Shown one piece after another: positions 8,358 to 17,520 of a stretch of 64,000 nt of DNA. The translations under genes and the position numbers were made by a program. The stretch lies in contig CAVWFH010000020.1 in NCBI GenBank assembly GCA_963754065.1, forward strand, positions 1 to 64,000, read 5' to 3'. The stretch's first letter is position 1. The number at the start of each line of letters is the position of its first letter. The notes beneath the pieces were generated by a model that worked only from the letters and a program-made list of their open reading frames with translations, searched no databases and was not told the origin of the DNA. This DNA is from JALORV01 sp963754065. GTDB lineage: Bacteria > Pseudomonadota > Gammaproteobacteria > Burkholderiales > Burkholderiaceae_F.

Positions 8358-10295
8358 ATGATTTCGATTCGATTGCCGGACGGCTCGCAACGATCCTTCG
8401 ATGGTCCTGTTCGCGTGGCGGACTTGGCGACGGCCATAGGGCCGGGACTTGCCAAGGCTGCACTCGCCGGTCGGGTCGACGGCAAGCTCGTCGATCTGTC
8501 TCACGTGATCGAGCGTGATGCCGAAGTCGCGATCGTTACCGAGCGGGATGCCGACGGTCTCGAGGTGCTTCGCCACTCGACGGCCCACCTCCTGGCCTAT
8601 GCGGTCAAGGAACTGTTTCCTGAGGCGCAGGTTACGATCGGACCGGTAATCGACAACGGTTTTTACTACGACTTTGCCTTCGCGCGCGGCTTTACGCCCG
8701 AAGATCTCGATGCCATCGAGAACAAGATGGCCGAGCTGGCGAAGAAGGACGAGTCGGTCGTTCGCGAAGTCTGGAAGCGCGATGACGCCGTCAAGTTCTT
8801 CGAGTCGATCGGCGAGAAGTACAAGGCGGAGATCATCGCTTCGATCCCGGCCAACGAGGACATCTCGCTTTACCGCGAAGGAAACTTCATCGACCTGTGT
8901 CGAGGCCCGCACGTGCCTTCGACGGGGAAGCTGAAAGTCTTCAAGCTGATGAAAGTCGCCGGTGCCTACTGGCGTGGCAATAGCGCCAACGAGCAGTTGC
9001 AGCGCATCTACGGAACGGCCTGGGCGAAGAAGGACGACCAGGACGCGTACCTGAAGATGCTCGAGGAAGCCGAGAAGCGCGATCACCGCAAGCTCGGGCG
9101 CGAACTGGATCTGTTCCATTTTCAGGAAGAAGCGCCGGGCCTGATCTTCTGGCACCCGAAGGGATGGGCGATCTGGCAGGCCGTCGAGCAGTACATGCGC
9201 GGCGTCTACCGCGACAACGGCTACCAGGAGGTGAAGGCGCCGCAGATCCTCGATCGCTCGCTGTGGGAGAAGTCCGGCCACTGGGAGAAGTATCGCGAGA
9301 ACATGTTCACGACGGAGTCGGAGAACCGCTATTACGCGCTGAAACCGATGAACTGCCCGGGCCACATCCAGATCTACAACGCCAATCTGCACAGCTACCG
9401 CGAGTTGCCGCTGCGCTACGGCGAATTCGGCGCCTGCCACCGCAACGAGCCTTCCGGCGCGTTGCACGGAATGATGCGGGTGCGCGGCTTCACACAGGAC
9501 GACGGCCACATCTTCTGCACCGAGGAGCAGATCCTCGACGAGTGCGTCGCTTATACGACGTTGCTGCAGAAGGTCTACCGCGACTTCGGTTTCGAGCACA
9601 TCCTCTACAAGGTCTCGACGCGGCCGGCGCAGCGCATCGGCTCGGATGAGAGCTGGGACAAGGCCGAACGCGCGCTGATGGAGTCGCTGAAGCAGTCCGG
9701 TGTCGAGTTCGGGATCTCGCCGGGCGACGGGGCGTTTTACGGGCCGAAGATCGAATACACGCTGAAGGACGCGATCGGTCGCGAGTGGCAGTGCGGCACG
9801 ATGCAGGTCGACTTCCAGATGCCGGGCCGTCTCGGCGCCGAATATGTGGCCGAGGACAACAGCCGCAAGACGCCAGTCATGCTGCACCGGGCTATCGTCG
9901 GCTCCCTCGAACGATTTATCGGAATGCTGATCGAGAACTACGCCGGCGCGATGCCGCCGTGGCTGGCGCCGGTCCAGGTGGCGATCGCCAATATCTCCGA
10001 AGGGCAGGCCGCCTACGCCGAGGCTGTTGCGCAAACGCTGAAAAAACAAGGATTTAGAGTTGACAGCGATTTGCGCAACGAAAAGATCACCTATAAAATC
10101 CGCCAGCTCAGCCTGCAGAAGATTCCCTATGTCCTCGTCGTCGGGGACAAGGAGAAGCTATCCGGGCCAGAGGAAATGCGGGTGGCCGTGCGTGCCCGCG
10201 GCGGGGCCGACCTCGGCGTGATGCCGTTGTCGGCCTTTGCGCAACGTCTGCAGGACGACGTCGCGCAGCGTCGCAACGTGGGCAGCGCGGCTTGA
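8358..10295 (+). CDS. thrS: Threonyl-tRNA synthetase
   Basis: Charges tRNA-Thr with threonine. The 645-residue protein has the standard layout: N-terminal TGS domain (MISIRLPDGS, about 1-62), an editing domain, the class II catalytic core and a C-terminal anticodon-binding domain (PWLAPVQVAIANIS onward). Cys333 in MNCPGH is the expected first ligand of the active-site zinc that selects threonine. ATG 8358 was preferred to ATG 8352 because the ribosome site GGAG (8347-8350) is seven bases from the former but only one from the latter. It heads the conserved thrS-infC-rpmI-rplT cluster and is preceded by a leader terminator. Confidence 0.97.
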   Translation: MISIRLPDGSQRSFDGPVRVADLATAIGPGLAKAALAGRVDGKLVDLSHVIERDAEVAIVTERDADGLEVLRHSTAHLLAYAVKELFPEAQVTIGPVIDNGFYYDFAFARGFTPEDLDAIENKMAELAKKDESVVREVWKRDDAVKFFESIGEKYKAEIIASIPANEDISLYREGNFIDLCRGPHVPSTGKLKVFKLMKVAGAYWRGNSANEQLQRIYGTAWAKKDDQDAYLKMLEEAEKRDHRKLGRELDLFHFQEEAPGLIFWHPKGWAIWQAVEQYMRGVYRDNGYQEVKAPQILDRSLWEKSGHWEKYRENMFTTESENRYYALKPMNCPGHIQIYNANLHSYRELPLRYGEFGACHRNEPSGALHGMMRVRGFTQDDGHIFCTEEQILDECVAYTTLLQKVYRDFGFEHILYKVSTRPAQRIGSDESWDKAERALMESLKQSGVEFGISPGDGAFYGPKIEYTLKDAIGREWQCGTMQVDFQMPGRLGAEYVAEDNSRKTPVMLHRAIVGSLERFIGMLIENYAGAMPPWLAPVQVAIANISEGQAAYAEAVAQTLKKQGFRVDSDLRNEKITYKIRQLSLQKIPYVLVVGDKEKLSGPEEMRVAVRARGGADLGVMPLSAFAQRLQDDVAQRRNVGSAA

Positions 10296-10320
10296 TCATT
10301 GAAACCAGGAGAAGCCAACC

Positions 10321-10842
10321 ATCGCTCAGGAACGTGCGCACCGGATCAACGGTGAAATCAGCGCCCCGGAAGTCCGCCTAACCGGAATTGAAGGCGAAGC
10401 CCTCGGAGTCGTGAAGCTGGCCGATGCATTTCGCATGGCCGAGGAAGCCCAAGTCGATCTGGTGGAAATTGCTCCCACCGCCGTGCCACCCGTCTGCAGG
10501 TTGATGGACTACGGCAAGTTCAAGTACCAGGAGCAGAAGAAGGCCCACGAGGCCAAGCTCAAGCAGAAGCAGGTGGTGGTCAAGGAAGTGAAGTTCCGGC
10601 CGCAGACGGACGAGAACGACTACCTGACCAAGCTGCGCAATCTGACGCGCTTCCTGGAGGAAGGTGACAAGGCCAAGATCACGTTGCGCTTCCGTGGTCG
10701 TGAAATGGCCCACCAGGAGTTCGGATACAAGCTCCTGGAGCGAGTGCGAGACGACCTGGTAGCCCTGGCCCAGGTCGAGTCGATGCCCCGGCTCGAGGGG
10801 CGGCAGATGGTGATGATCCTGACGCCGAAGAAGAAGAAGTAG
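10321..10842 (+). CDS. infC: Translation initiation factor IF-3 (AUC start)
   Basis: IF-3 binds the 30S subunit, prevents premature 50S joining and rejects non-canonical start codons. The full family sequence begins IAQERAHRINGEI and ends VMILTPKKKK (173 residues), with N- and C-domains joined by the lysine-rich linker FKYQEQKKAHEAKLKQKQ. The first family residue is encoded by ATC at 10321, eight bases after a good AGGAGA ribosome site, and no ATG, GTG or TTG fits in frame until GTG 10411, which would delete 30 conserved residues. A rare start codon is the known basis of infC autoregulation in E. coli (AUU), so the same is inferred here. It follows thrS by 25 bases. Confidence 0.95.
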   Translation: MAQERAHRINGEISAPEVRLTGIEGEALGVVKLADAFRMAEEAQVDLVEIAPTAVPPVCRLMDYGKFKYQEQKKAHEAKLKQKQVVVKEVKFRPQTDENDYLTKLRNLTRFLEEGDKAKITLRFRGREMAHQEFGYKLLERVRDDLVALAQVESMPRLEGRQMVMILTPKKKK

Positions 10843-10965
10843 TGTTCGACCCTGTCGCGAAAGCGGCAGGAAGTTAAGCCGGCTGCCGCAGGGTGGCCTA
10901 ACAAGTGGCAACAGGCTCAAAGTCTCGCAAGAGCGCCCGACGCCATCAAAGAAAGGACGGCCAAG
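10843..10965 (+). promoter_or_regulatory. Possible structured leader ahead of rpmI
   Basis: The 123 bases between infC and rpmI contain a CGC-GAAA-GCG tetraloop hairpin nested between ACCCTG and CAGGGT, which can pair at long range. In enterics L20 represses rpmI-rplT by binding an RNA here; whether this fold does the same is unproven. Confidence 0.3.
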
Positions 10966-11163
10966 ATGCCGAAGATGAAGACGAAAAAGAGCGCGTCAAA
11001 GCGCTTCGAGATCCGCGCGAGCGGCTCGATCAAGCGGGGACAGGCGTTCAAGCGCCACATCCTCACCAAGAAAACCACCAAGGCAAAGCGCCATTTGCGC
11101 GGCGCGGTGCAGATCAGCGATGCCGACGTCAAATCCGTGCGTCGCATGATGCCGTACGCGTAA
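10966..11163 (+). CDS. rpmI: 50S ribosomal protein L35
   Basis: The 65-residue basic protein MPKMKTKKSASKRF...RRMMPYA is a full-length L35 and binds 23S rRNA in the large subunit. A good ribosome site (AAAGGA) precedes the ATG. It stands in the usual place between infC and rplT. Confidence 0.97.
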   Translation: MPKMKTKKSASKRFEIRASGSIKRGQAFKRHILTKKTTKAKRHLRGAVQISDADVKSVRRMMPYA

Positions 11164-11174
11164 GGGAGACTGAC

Positions 11175-11534
11175 ATGCCTCGAGTAAAACGTGGTGTGAC
11201 CGCCCGCGCGCGGCACAAAAAGGTCCTGGCCCAGGCCGCGGGGTTCACGCGCCGGCGCAACAACGTGTTCCGCGTCGCCAAGCAGGCGGTGATGAAGGCA
11301 GGGCAGTATGCCTACCGGGATCGTCGTACGAAGAAGCGCGTGTTCCGTTCGTTGTGGATCGCACGGATCAATGCAGCGGTACGCGAACACGGCATCACCT
11401 ACAGCGCGTTCATCAACGGACTCGGCAAGGCCGAGATCGGGATCGACCGCAAGGTGCTGGCCGACATGGCGGTGCTCGACAAGCCGGGTTTTGCCGCGGT
11501 CGTCGACAAGGTCAAGGCTTCGCTCGCCGCCTAA
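11175..11534 (+). CDS. rplT: 50S ribosomal protein L20
   Basis: A 119-residue L20 (MPRVKRGVTARARHKKVL at the start, KVKASLAA at the end), needed for early 50S assembly and in enterics the repressor of its own operon. ATG 11175 is preceded by GGGAG at 11164-11168. It is 11 bases after rpmI and is followed by a strong terminator, so it closes the infC-rpmI-rplT unit. Confidence 0.97.
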   Translation: MPRVKRGVTARARHKKVLAQAAGFTRRRNNVFRVAKQAVMKAGQYAYRDRRTKKRVFRSLWIARINAAVREHGITYSAFINGLGKAEIGIDRKVLADMAVLDKPGFAAVVDKVKASLAA

Positions 11535-11572
11535 TCGCAAGTTGCCGGTCGACTGCGATCGGCGGAATCAGG

Positions 11573-11604
11573 AACGGGGCCTCACTGCTAGGCCCCGTTT
11601 TTTT
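11573..11604 (+). terminator. Intrinsic terminator between rplT and pheS
   Basis: AACGGGGCCT, a seven-base loop, AGGCCCCGTT and a T-run. In E. coli the equivalent site is the pheST attenuator with a phenylalanine-rich leader peptide; no such peptide is visible in the 38 bases upstream, so simple termination or partial read-through is more likely. Confidence 0.87.
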
Positions 11605-11617
11605 GGGTTCATCGAAT

Positions 11618-12631
11618 ATGGAACTCGAACAACTCGTGGAAGAGGCGCGCGACGCCTTCGCTGCAGCGATGCAGCCAGCGGCGCTCGAGAACGAGAAGGC
11701 GCGCTTTCTTGGCAAGTCGGGGGCAATCACCGAGCGGCTGAAGTCGCTTGCACGTCTCTCCGCGGAAGACAAGCGCGAGCAGGGCGCACGCATCAATCGG
11801 GCGAAGGAAGCGATCGAGGCCTTGCTCGACGCCCGCCGGCGGGAACTGGCGGATGCGCAACTCAACGAGCGCCTGGCCCAGGAAGCCATCGACGTCACGC
11901 TGCCGGGTCGCGTGCGCAGCGCCGGAGGAATCCATCCGGTGATGCGGACCTGGATGCGCGTCGAAGAGATCTTTGCTTCCATCGGTTTCGATGTCGCGGA
12001 CGGGCCGGAGATCGAAACCGACTGGCATAACTTCACTGCCCTCAATAGTCCGGAGAACCATCCGGCCCGTTCGATGCAGGACACGTTCTACGTCGACGCC
12101 CGTGACCGGCTCGGCAAGCCCCTGCTGTTGAGAACCCACACGAGCCCGATGCAGGTGCGCTATGCGCGCATGCACCCGCCACCCATCAAGGTCATCGCAC
12201 TCGGGCGCACGTACCGTGTCGACAGCGATGCGACGCATTCGCCGATGTTCCAGCAGGTCGAGGGCCTCTGGATCGACGAAAACGTGAGCTTTGCCGATCT
12301 CAAGGCGGTCTACACCGATTTTCTGCGATGCTTCTTCGAGACCGATGAACTGGTCGTGCGTTTTCGCCCGTCCTACTTCCCTTTCACCGAACCGTCGGCC
12401 GAAATTGACATGATGTTCACCAGCGGGCCGCGCAAGGGAAACTGGCTGGAGATCTCGGGCTCCGGTCAGGTGCACCCGACGGTCGTGCGCAATTTCGGCC
12501 TGGATCCCGAGAAGTACATCGGCTTCGCGTTCGGTTCCGGACTCGAGCGACTGACCATGTTGCGCTACGGAGTCGACGATCTGCGGGTTTTCTTCGAAGG
12601 TGACCTCCGCTTTCTGCGGCAATTCAACTGA
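11618..12631 (+). CDS. pheS: Phenylalanyl-tRNA synthetase alpha subunit
   Basis: The catalytic subunit of the alpha2-beta2 PheRS. The 337-residue chain has an N-terminal coiled coil (about 1-85), then the class II core with motif 2 (ALGRTYRVDSDATHSPMFQQ region) and motif 3 (IGFAFGSGLERLTMLRYG). ATG 11618 gives the exact family N-terminus MELEQLVEEA; the ribosome site (GGG 11605-11607) is weak. It lies just after a terminator and six bases before pheT. Confidence 0.96.
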   Translation: MELEQLVEEARDAFAAAMQPAALENEKARFLGKSGAITERLKSLARLSAEDKREQGARINRAKEAIEALLDARRRELADAQLNERLAQEAIDVTLPGRVRSAGGIHPVMRTWMRVEEIFASIGFDVADGPEIETDWHNFTALNSPENHPARSMQDTFYVDARDRLGKPLLLRTHTSPMQVRYARMHPPPIKVIALGRTYRVDSDATHSPMFQQVEGLWIDENVSFADLKAVYTDFLRCFFETDELVVRFRPSYFPFTEPSAEIDMMFTSGPRKGNWLEISGSGQVHPTVVRNFGLDPEKYIGFAFGSGLERLTMLRYGVDDLRVFFEGDLRFLRQFN

Positions 12632-12637
12632 CACGCG

Positions 12638-15076
12638 ATGGATATCTCAGAAAGGTGGCTGCGGAGCTACGCGGATCCGTCGATCGACGGCGCAGCGCTT
12701 GCGGACGAACTCACCATGGCGGGTCTGGAGGTCGAAGACCGCCGCGCTGTCGCCCCGCCGTTTGGCGGGGTGGTTGTCGGCCGGGTACGCACCGTCGACC
12801 GACACCCGAACGCTGACAAGCTGACTGTCTGCGAGGTGGATGTCGGACAGGCAGCACCGCTGACCATCGTCTGCGGTGCACCCAATGTTGCGCCGGGAAT
12901 CCGTGTGCCGTGTGCGCTGCCGGGCGCCATGTTGCCCGGCGAGTTGGTCATCAAGACAACCACAATGCGAGGAGTCGAATCGCACGGCATGCTGTGCTCG
13001 GCGCGTGAACTCGGACTGTCGGACGACCACACGGGCTTGATGCTGCTGGCCGACGACGCCGCACCGGGTTCCGACGTGCGCGACGTGCTTGACCTGGACG
13101 ATCAGATCCTCACGATCAAGCTGACGCCGAACCGGGCCGATTGCCTCAGCGTTGTCGGCGTTGCGAGGGAAGTCGCCGCGATTACCGGAGCCAAACTGAC
13201 CGCGCCCGCGATTCGGCCGATCGCGCCTGCGCTGGACGATCGGCTGCCTGTTTCGGTAGAGGCTGCTGACCTATGCGGACGATTTTCCGGCCGAGTGATC
13301 CGCGACGTCGATGCGCATGCGGACACGCCCGAGTGGATGAAGCAGAGGCTGCTGCGCAGCGGTCAGCGACCGATTTCGGCACTGGTCGATATATCGAACT
13401 ACGTAATGCTGGAGCTCGGACGCCCGTCGCATGTGTTCGACCTCGACAAGGTGAAGGGTCGGCTTTGCGTACGCTGGGGCCGCCCCGGCGAAACCGTGGA
13501 ACTGCTGAATGGTCAGACCGTGACGGTCGACGGCGAGGTCGGCGTGATTGCGGATGACAGCGGCGTCGAGGCACTGGCGGGGATCATGGGCGGACAGGCC
13601 ACCGCCGTTTCGCTCGATACGCGCAACATCTACGTCGAGGCGGCATTCTGGTGGCCGGATGCGATCCGCGGGCGTGCCCGTCGTTTCAATTTTTCAACCG
13701 ATGCGGCGCATCGCTTCGAACGTGGCGTCGACTTTGCGACGACCACGGATCACGTCGAATACATCACTCGCCTGATCCTCGATGTGTGCGGTGGCAAAGC
13801 GGGTCCGATCGATGACACGATCGTCGGGTTGCCGCAACGCGCGCCGGTCGGCATGCGAGTGGAGCGTTGCCGCAAGGTGCTCGGAATTCCGCTCGGCGCC
13901 GACGACATGGCAAACGCGTTCGAGCGCCTGCGACTTCCTTACCACCGCTCCGAGACCGCGTTCATTGTGACGCCGCCGAGCTACCGGTTCGATCTTGAAA
14001 GCGAGGAGGACCTGATCGAGGAGGTGGCGCGCATGCACGGCTACGCGCGCATTCCGGCGCACGCGCCCTTGGCGCCGGCGCGCATGCGTGCGCGCCCGGA
14101 AACGCGGCGGTCGCCGCATGCTGTTCGCGCACTTCTCGCCCAGCTCGGCTACCAGGAACTCATCAATTATTCGTTCGTCGACGCCCGCTGGGAGCATGAC
14201 TTCGCCGCAAACGACGAGCCCATCGCCGTGCTCAATCCGATCTCCGCTCAGATGTCGGTGATGCGCAGCTCACTGCTCGGCGGCCTGGTGTCCGTGCTTG
14301 GCTACAACCTGAACCGGAAGGTCGGACGCGTTCGAGTCTTCGAGATCGGGCGCGTGTTCTGGCGAGACGCGCAAGTCGTTGACGGGCCGCTGGAAGTGCA
14401 GGGAATTGCCCAGCCGACCTGTGTCGCCGGACTCGCGTACGGAACGGCGGACGACGATCAGTGGGCGAGCGCAGCGCGTGACGTCGACTACTTCGACGTC
14501 AAGGGAGATGTTGAACGCCTGTTTGCGCCGCGCACGATCCGCTTCGAGTCGGCGGCCCATCCTGCGCTGCATCCAGGACGCAGTGCGCGCATCGAATTCG
14601 ACGGCCGTAGGGTCGGCTTTCTTGGGGAGTTGCACCCACGGCTGCAGCAGGCCTACGAATTGCCGAAGGGCGCCGTGGTCTTCCAGATTGAACTTGAGCC
14701 CTTGCTCGAACGTGAACTTCCCAGCGTGAACGAGGTACCGAAGTTCCAGCCGCTGCAGCGCGACATCGCCGTCATCGTCGACGAGGCGGTCGCCTACGCC
14801 TCCATCGAGGCCGCAATCGACAACCTGTCGCGCGCCGATGACCGATTGTCGGCCCTGGCGGATGTCCGACTGTTCGACGTGTATCGTCCTCGGCCAACTT
14901 CGGAAGCAGCCGCAGTAGTGGGCGCTAACGCATTGTTAAATAAAGAAAAAAGCCTTGCTATCCGGATTGTTCTGCAAGATACTGACAGGCCGCTTAGCGA
15001 TACTGATGCCGATGCAGCGGTTACCGCAGTCGTCGAGGAACTGGCCCGGCGGTTCGGCGCCCGTCTACGACAGTGA
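12638..15076 (+). CDS. pheT: Phenylalanyl-tRNA synthetase beta subunit
   Basis: The 812-residue tRNA-binding and editing subunit of PheRS. Visible parts are the N-terminal EMAP-like tRNA-binding domain (VVVGRVRTVDRHPNADKL, about 45-150), the B3/B4 editing region, the B5 domain, a catalytic-like core and the C-terminal ferredoxin-fold anticodon-binding domain (about 715-812). It is usual length for a proteobacterial PheT and overlaps the region where ihfA translation begins. Confidence 0.96.
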   Translation: MDISERWLRSYADPSIDGAALADELTMAGLEVEDRRAVAPPFGGVVVGRVRTVDRHPNADKLTVCEVDVGQAAPLTIVCGAPNVAPGIRVPCALPGAMLPGELVIKTTTMRGVESHGMLCSARELGLSDDHTGLMLLADDAAPGSDVRDVLDLDDQILTIKLTPNRADCLSVVGVAREVAAITGAKLTAPAIRPIAPALDDRLPVSVEAADLCGRFSGRVIRDVDAHADTPEWMKQRLLRSGQRPISALVDISNYVMLELGRPSHVFDLDKVKGRLCVRWGRPGETVELLNGQTVTVDGEVGVIADDSGVEALAGIMGGQATAVSLDTRNIYVEAAFWWPDAIRGRARRFNFSTDAAHRFERGVDFATTTDHVEYITRLILDVCGGKAGPIDDTIVGLPQRAPVGMRVERCRKVLGIPLGADDMANAFERLRLPYHRSETAFIVTPPSYRFDLESEEDLIEEVARMHGYARIPAHAPLAPARMRARPETRRSPHAVRALLAQLGYQELINYSFVDARWEHDFAANDEPIAVLNPISAQMSVMRSSLLGGLVSVLGYNLNRKVGRVRVFEIGRVFWRDAQVVDGPLEVQGIAQPTCVAGLAYGTADDDQWASAARDVDYFDVKGDVERLFAPRTIRFESAAHPALHPGRSARIEFDGRRVGFLGELHPRLQQAYELPKGAVVFQIELEPLLERELPSVNEVPKFQPLQRDIAVIVDEAVAYASIEAAIDNLSRADDRLSALADVRLFDVYRPRPTSEAAAVVGANALLNKEKSLAIRIVLQDTDRPLSDTDADAAVTAVVEELARRFGARLRQ

Positions 15077-15081
15077 AAACA

Positions 15082-15468
15082 ATGCGAGACGATTCCCAGA
15101 TGACGACGGGCTTCAAGTTTCCGGAGTTGCCGCCTGCGACGGCAAGCAACCACGCGAGCGATCGCGGCGCCAAGACGATGACCAAGGCCGAACTGGCCGA
15201 AGCCCTTTTTGACCGGCTGGGTCTGAACAAGCGCGAAGCCAAGGACATGGTGGACGGATTCTTCGACGAAATCCGGCAGGCGCTCGAGCGGGGAGAATCC
15301 GTGAAGCTTTCGGGATTCGGCAATTTTCAGTTGCGCGACAAGCCGACGCGGCCGGGCCGCAATCCAAAGACCGGCGAAGAAATCGCGATCACGGCGCGTC
15401 GCGTGGTGACGTTCCATGCCAGCCAGAAGCTTAAAGCGGCGGTGGCCCGTATCGCGGGTTCCCATTAG
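15082..15468 (+). CDS. ihfA: Integration host factor alpha subunit, long form
   Basis: One half of the IHF heterodimer, which bends DNA sharply at specific sites. The core from TKAELAEALF to KLKAAVARIA is typical, with the DNA-inserting beta arm RPGRNPKTGEE. About 32 residues precede the usual start; such an extension is known in Burkholderiales IHF alpha. ATG 15082 is a compromise: GTG 15073 (overlapping the pheT stop as GTGA), ATG 15100 and the short-form ATG 15178 are alternatives, and none has a clear ribosome site. Downstream of pheT as in most proteobacteria. Confidence 0.88.
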   Translation: MRDDSQMTTGFKFPELPPATASNHASDRGAKTMTKAELAEALFDRLGLNKREAKDMVDGFFDEIRQALERGESVKLSGFGNFQLRDKPTRPGRNPKTGEEIAITARRVVTFHASQKLKAAVARIAGSH

Positions 15469-15512
15469 GGCCGCGAGCGCCGGGCTGAGTAGCGGACTTC
15501 CCGACCAGCGCG

Positions 15513-15893
15513 ATGCAACGCCACGAGACATCGCAACTGCTGCCGCCGATCCCGGCGAAGCGCTACTTCACGATTGGTGAAGTAAGCGAGCTGTGCGGCG
15601 TCAAACCCCACGTGCTGCGCTACTGGGAGCAGGAGTTCACGCAGTTGCGGCCCGTCAAGCGGCGCGGCAATCGGCGTTACTACCAGCACCATGAAGTCCT
15701 GCTGATTCGTCGTATCCGCGAACTGCTGTACGAGCAGGGCTTCACCATCAGCGGCGCTCGCAACCGTCTCGAAGAGGGTGAACGTCCGTCGCGACACGAT
15801 GGCAAGAACGGCAACGGCTCGCAGATACCACTCGACGCAGTGGATTTGCGTGACGAACTTGCATCTATCCGCAGGCTGCTCGCTGGCGACTGA
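15513..15893 (+). CDS. MerR-family transcriptional regulator
   Basis: A 126-residue protein with the MerR winged helix near residues 18-85 (YFTIGEVSELCGVKPHVLRYWE, then RRGNRRYY). It lacks the metal-binding cysteines of MerR/CueR types and has a short C-terminal tail, matching the regulator that conventionally follows ihfA in beta- and some gammaproteobacteria. Its target is not known. Confidence 0.9.
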   Translation: MQRHETSQLLPPIPAKRYFTIGEVSELCGVKPHVLRYWEQEFTQLRPVKRRGNRRYYQHHEVLLIRRIRELLYEQGFTISGARNRLEEGERPSRHDGKNGNGSQIPLDAVDLRDELASIRRLLAGD

Positions 15894-15930
15894 ATTCGGT
15901 TTGTTTCTCGTGGCGGGTCGCAGTCGCGGC

Positions 15931-15936
15931 TATAAT
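15931..15936 (+). promoter_or_regulatory. -10 element of the tRNA-Pro promoter
   Basis: A perfect TATAAT ends ten bases before the tRNA 5' end. No good -35 is seen at 16-18 bases upstream. Confidence 0.6.
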
Positions 15937-15943
15937 CCGCGCC

Positions 15944-16022
<79 letters not shown>

Positions 16023-16069
16023 CTGCTTGCCGAGGTAGCCGGCGCGATACCGCGACCGGCTATTTCTTT

Positions 16070-16816
16070 ATGCGCATCCTGGTTTCCAACGACGATGGCT
16101 ATCTGGCTCCTGGCCTGGCTGCACTCGCTGAGGCGATGCGATCGTTCGGCACAGTCACCGTCGTCGCACCCGAGCAGAACAGCAGTGGCGCCAGCAACTC
16201 CCTCACGTTGTCACGGCCCCTTACGGTCAGTACGGCGTCCAACGGAGTTACCTATATCAATGGCACGCCGAGTGACTGCGTCCATATCGCTTTGACGGGT
16301 TTGCTCGATGAACGTCCGGATCTGATCGTCTCCGGCATCAACAACGGGCAGAACATGGGTGACGACACCATTTACTCCGGCACTGTTGCCGCTGCGATGG
16401 AGGGTTACCTCTTCGGCATTCCGGCCATAGCGTTCTCGCTGGTGGACAAGGGTTACGCGCACCTGGACGCGGCAGCCGAGATGGCAGCCGAGGTCGTGCG
16501 TCGGCACATTGCGCAACCCTTGCCCGGCGCCTTCTTACTGAACGTGAACCTGCCGAACCGGCCGGTGGCCGACATTCGCGGAATCGTTGCAACCCGATTG
16601 GGCAAGCGGCACCCGTCGGAACCGGTGGTGCGCGCCGTCAATCCCCGCGGCGAGCCGATTTACTGGATCGGCCCTGCCGGAGGAGCCAAGGAAGGTGGGC
16701 CTGGGACCGACTTCCATGCGACTTCCGCCGGCTACGTATCGGTGACACCGCTGCAAATTGACCTGACTCACGTCGAGCAGCTGGATGGCGTGCGCGCTTG
16801 GCTGGAGCGTGCCTGA
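16070..16816 (+). CDS. surE: 5'/3'-nucleotidase SurE
   Basis: A metal-dependent phosphatase acting on nucleoside 5'- and 3'-monophosphates and short polyphosphate, linked to stationary-phase survival. The 248-residue protein starts MRILVSNDDGYLAPG, with the metal-binding DD pair, then VVAPEQNSSG and SGINNGQNMG typical of the active site. The start is fixed by the conserved N-terminus although no ribosome site is seen. It leads the surE-pcm-nlpD-rpoS group. Confidence 0.96.
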   Translation: MRILVSNDDGYLAPGLAALAEAMRSFGTVTVVAPEQNSSGASNSLTLSRPLTVSTASNGVTYINGTPSDCVHIALTGLLDERPDLIVSGINNGQNMGDDTIYSGTVAAAMEGYLFGIPAIAFSLVDKGYAHLDAAAEMAAEVVRRHIAQPLPGAFLLNVNLPNRPVADIRGIVATRLGKRHPSEPVVRAVNPRGEPIYWIGPAGGAKEGGPGTDFHATSAGYVSVTPLQIDLTHVEQLDGVRAWLERA

Positions 16817-16817
16817 G

Positions 16818-17510
16818 ATGCGTCGGCCTGCATCGCCGGCGAGCGAGGCACTCCAGGTACACGCCGGTCTGGCGTCGGCAAAGGTACGCGATCGCATGGT
16901 CGAGCGGGTACGCGAGCTCGGTGTGCGCGACAGCAGGGTGCTGGATGCGATGCGGGCCGTTCCGAGGCATCTATTCGTCGACGAAGCACTCGCGAGCCGC
17001 GCTTACGAAGATACTGCGCTGCCGATCGGGCAGGGCCAGACGATTTCGCAGCCATACATCGTCGCGCGCACGGTCGAACTGGCGCTCGACGGAATTGCGG
17101 ATCCCCGCCACGCGCGCGTGCTCGAGGTCGGAACGGGATGCGGCTACGCCGCCGCGGTGCTTGCGCAACTGGTCGGGGAGGTCGTCAGCATCGAGCGGAT
17201 TCGCGCCCTGCACGAGCGCGCGCGTGACAACCTTCGAGCCATGCGTCTGCCGAACCTCCGTCTGGTCTTCGGCGATGGGTCGCGTGGCGTGGAGCAGGGC
17301 GCTCCCTACGATGCGATCGTCGCCGCGGCCGCGGGGGATGCGATACCGTCTGCCTGGGTCGAGCAGTTGAAGCCCGGCGGGCGCATCGTCGCGCCGGTCG
17401 GCTCGGACGAGCAGCAACTTGTTGTGGCTCAGAAGGACGACAGCGGCAAACTGATCCGCAGCGGCAAGGAGGCAGTCCGCTTCGTGCCGCTGCGTGGTGG
17501 TGTGGCTTAG
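16818..17510 (+). CDS. pcm: Protein-L-isoaspartate O-methyltransferase
   Basis: Methylates abnormal isoaspartyl residues with S-adenosylmethionine so that damaged proteins can be repaired. The 230-residue protein has the PIMT signatures PRHLFVDEALASRAYEDTALP and GQGQTISQPYIVA and the SAM-binding VLEVGTGCGYAAAVLA. ATG 18 bases into the intergene-free junction was chosen: it begins one base after the surE stop, so translation is coupled. Its own stop codon lies within the nlpD ribosome site. Confidence 0.95.
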   Translation: MRRPASPASEALQVHAGLASAKVRDRMVERVRELGVRDSRVLDAMRAVPRHLFVDEALASRAYEDTALPIGQGQTISQPYIVARTVELALDGIADPRHARVLEVGTGCGYAAAVLAQLVGEVVSIERIRALHERARDNLRAMRLPNLRLVFGDGSRGVEQGAPYDAIVAAAAGDAIPSAWVEQLKPGGRIVAPVGSDEQQLVVAQKDDSGKLIRSGKEAVRFVPLRGGVA

Positions 17511-17520
17511 GAGGTAACGG

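Noticed and set aside
8220..10049. 609-codon open frame antisense to thrS
   Set aside because: Shadow frame that would also cover the thrS leader and terminator on the other strand.
11535..11572. Phenylalanine leader peptide for a pheST attenuator
   Set aside because: The short region before the terminator has no start codon followed by phenylalanine codons.
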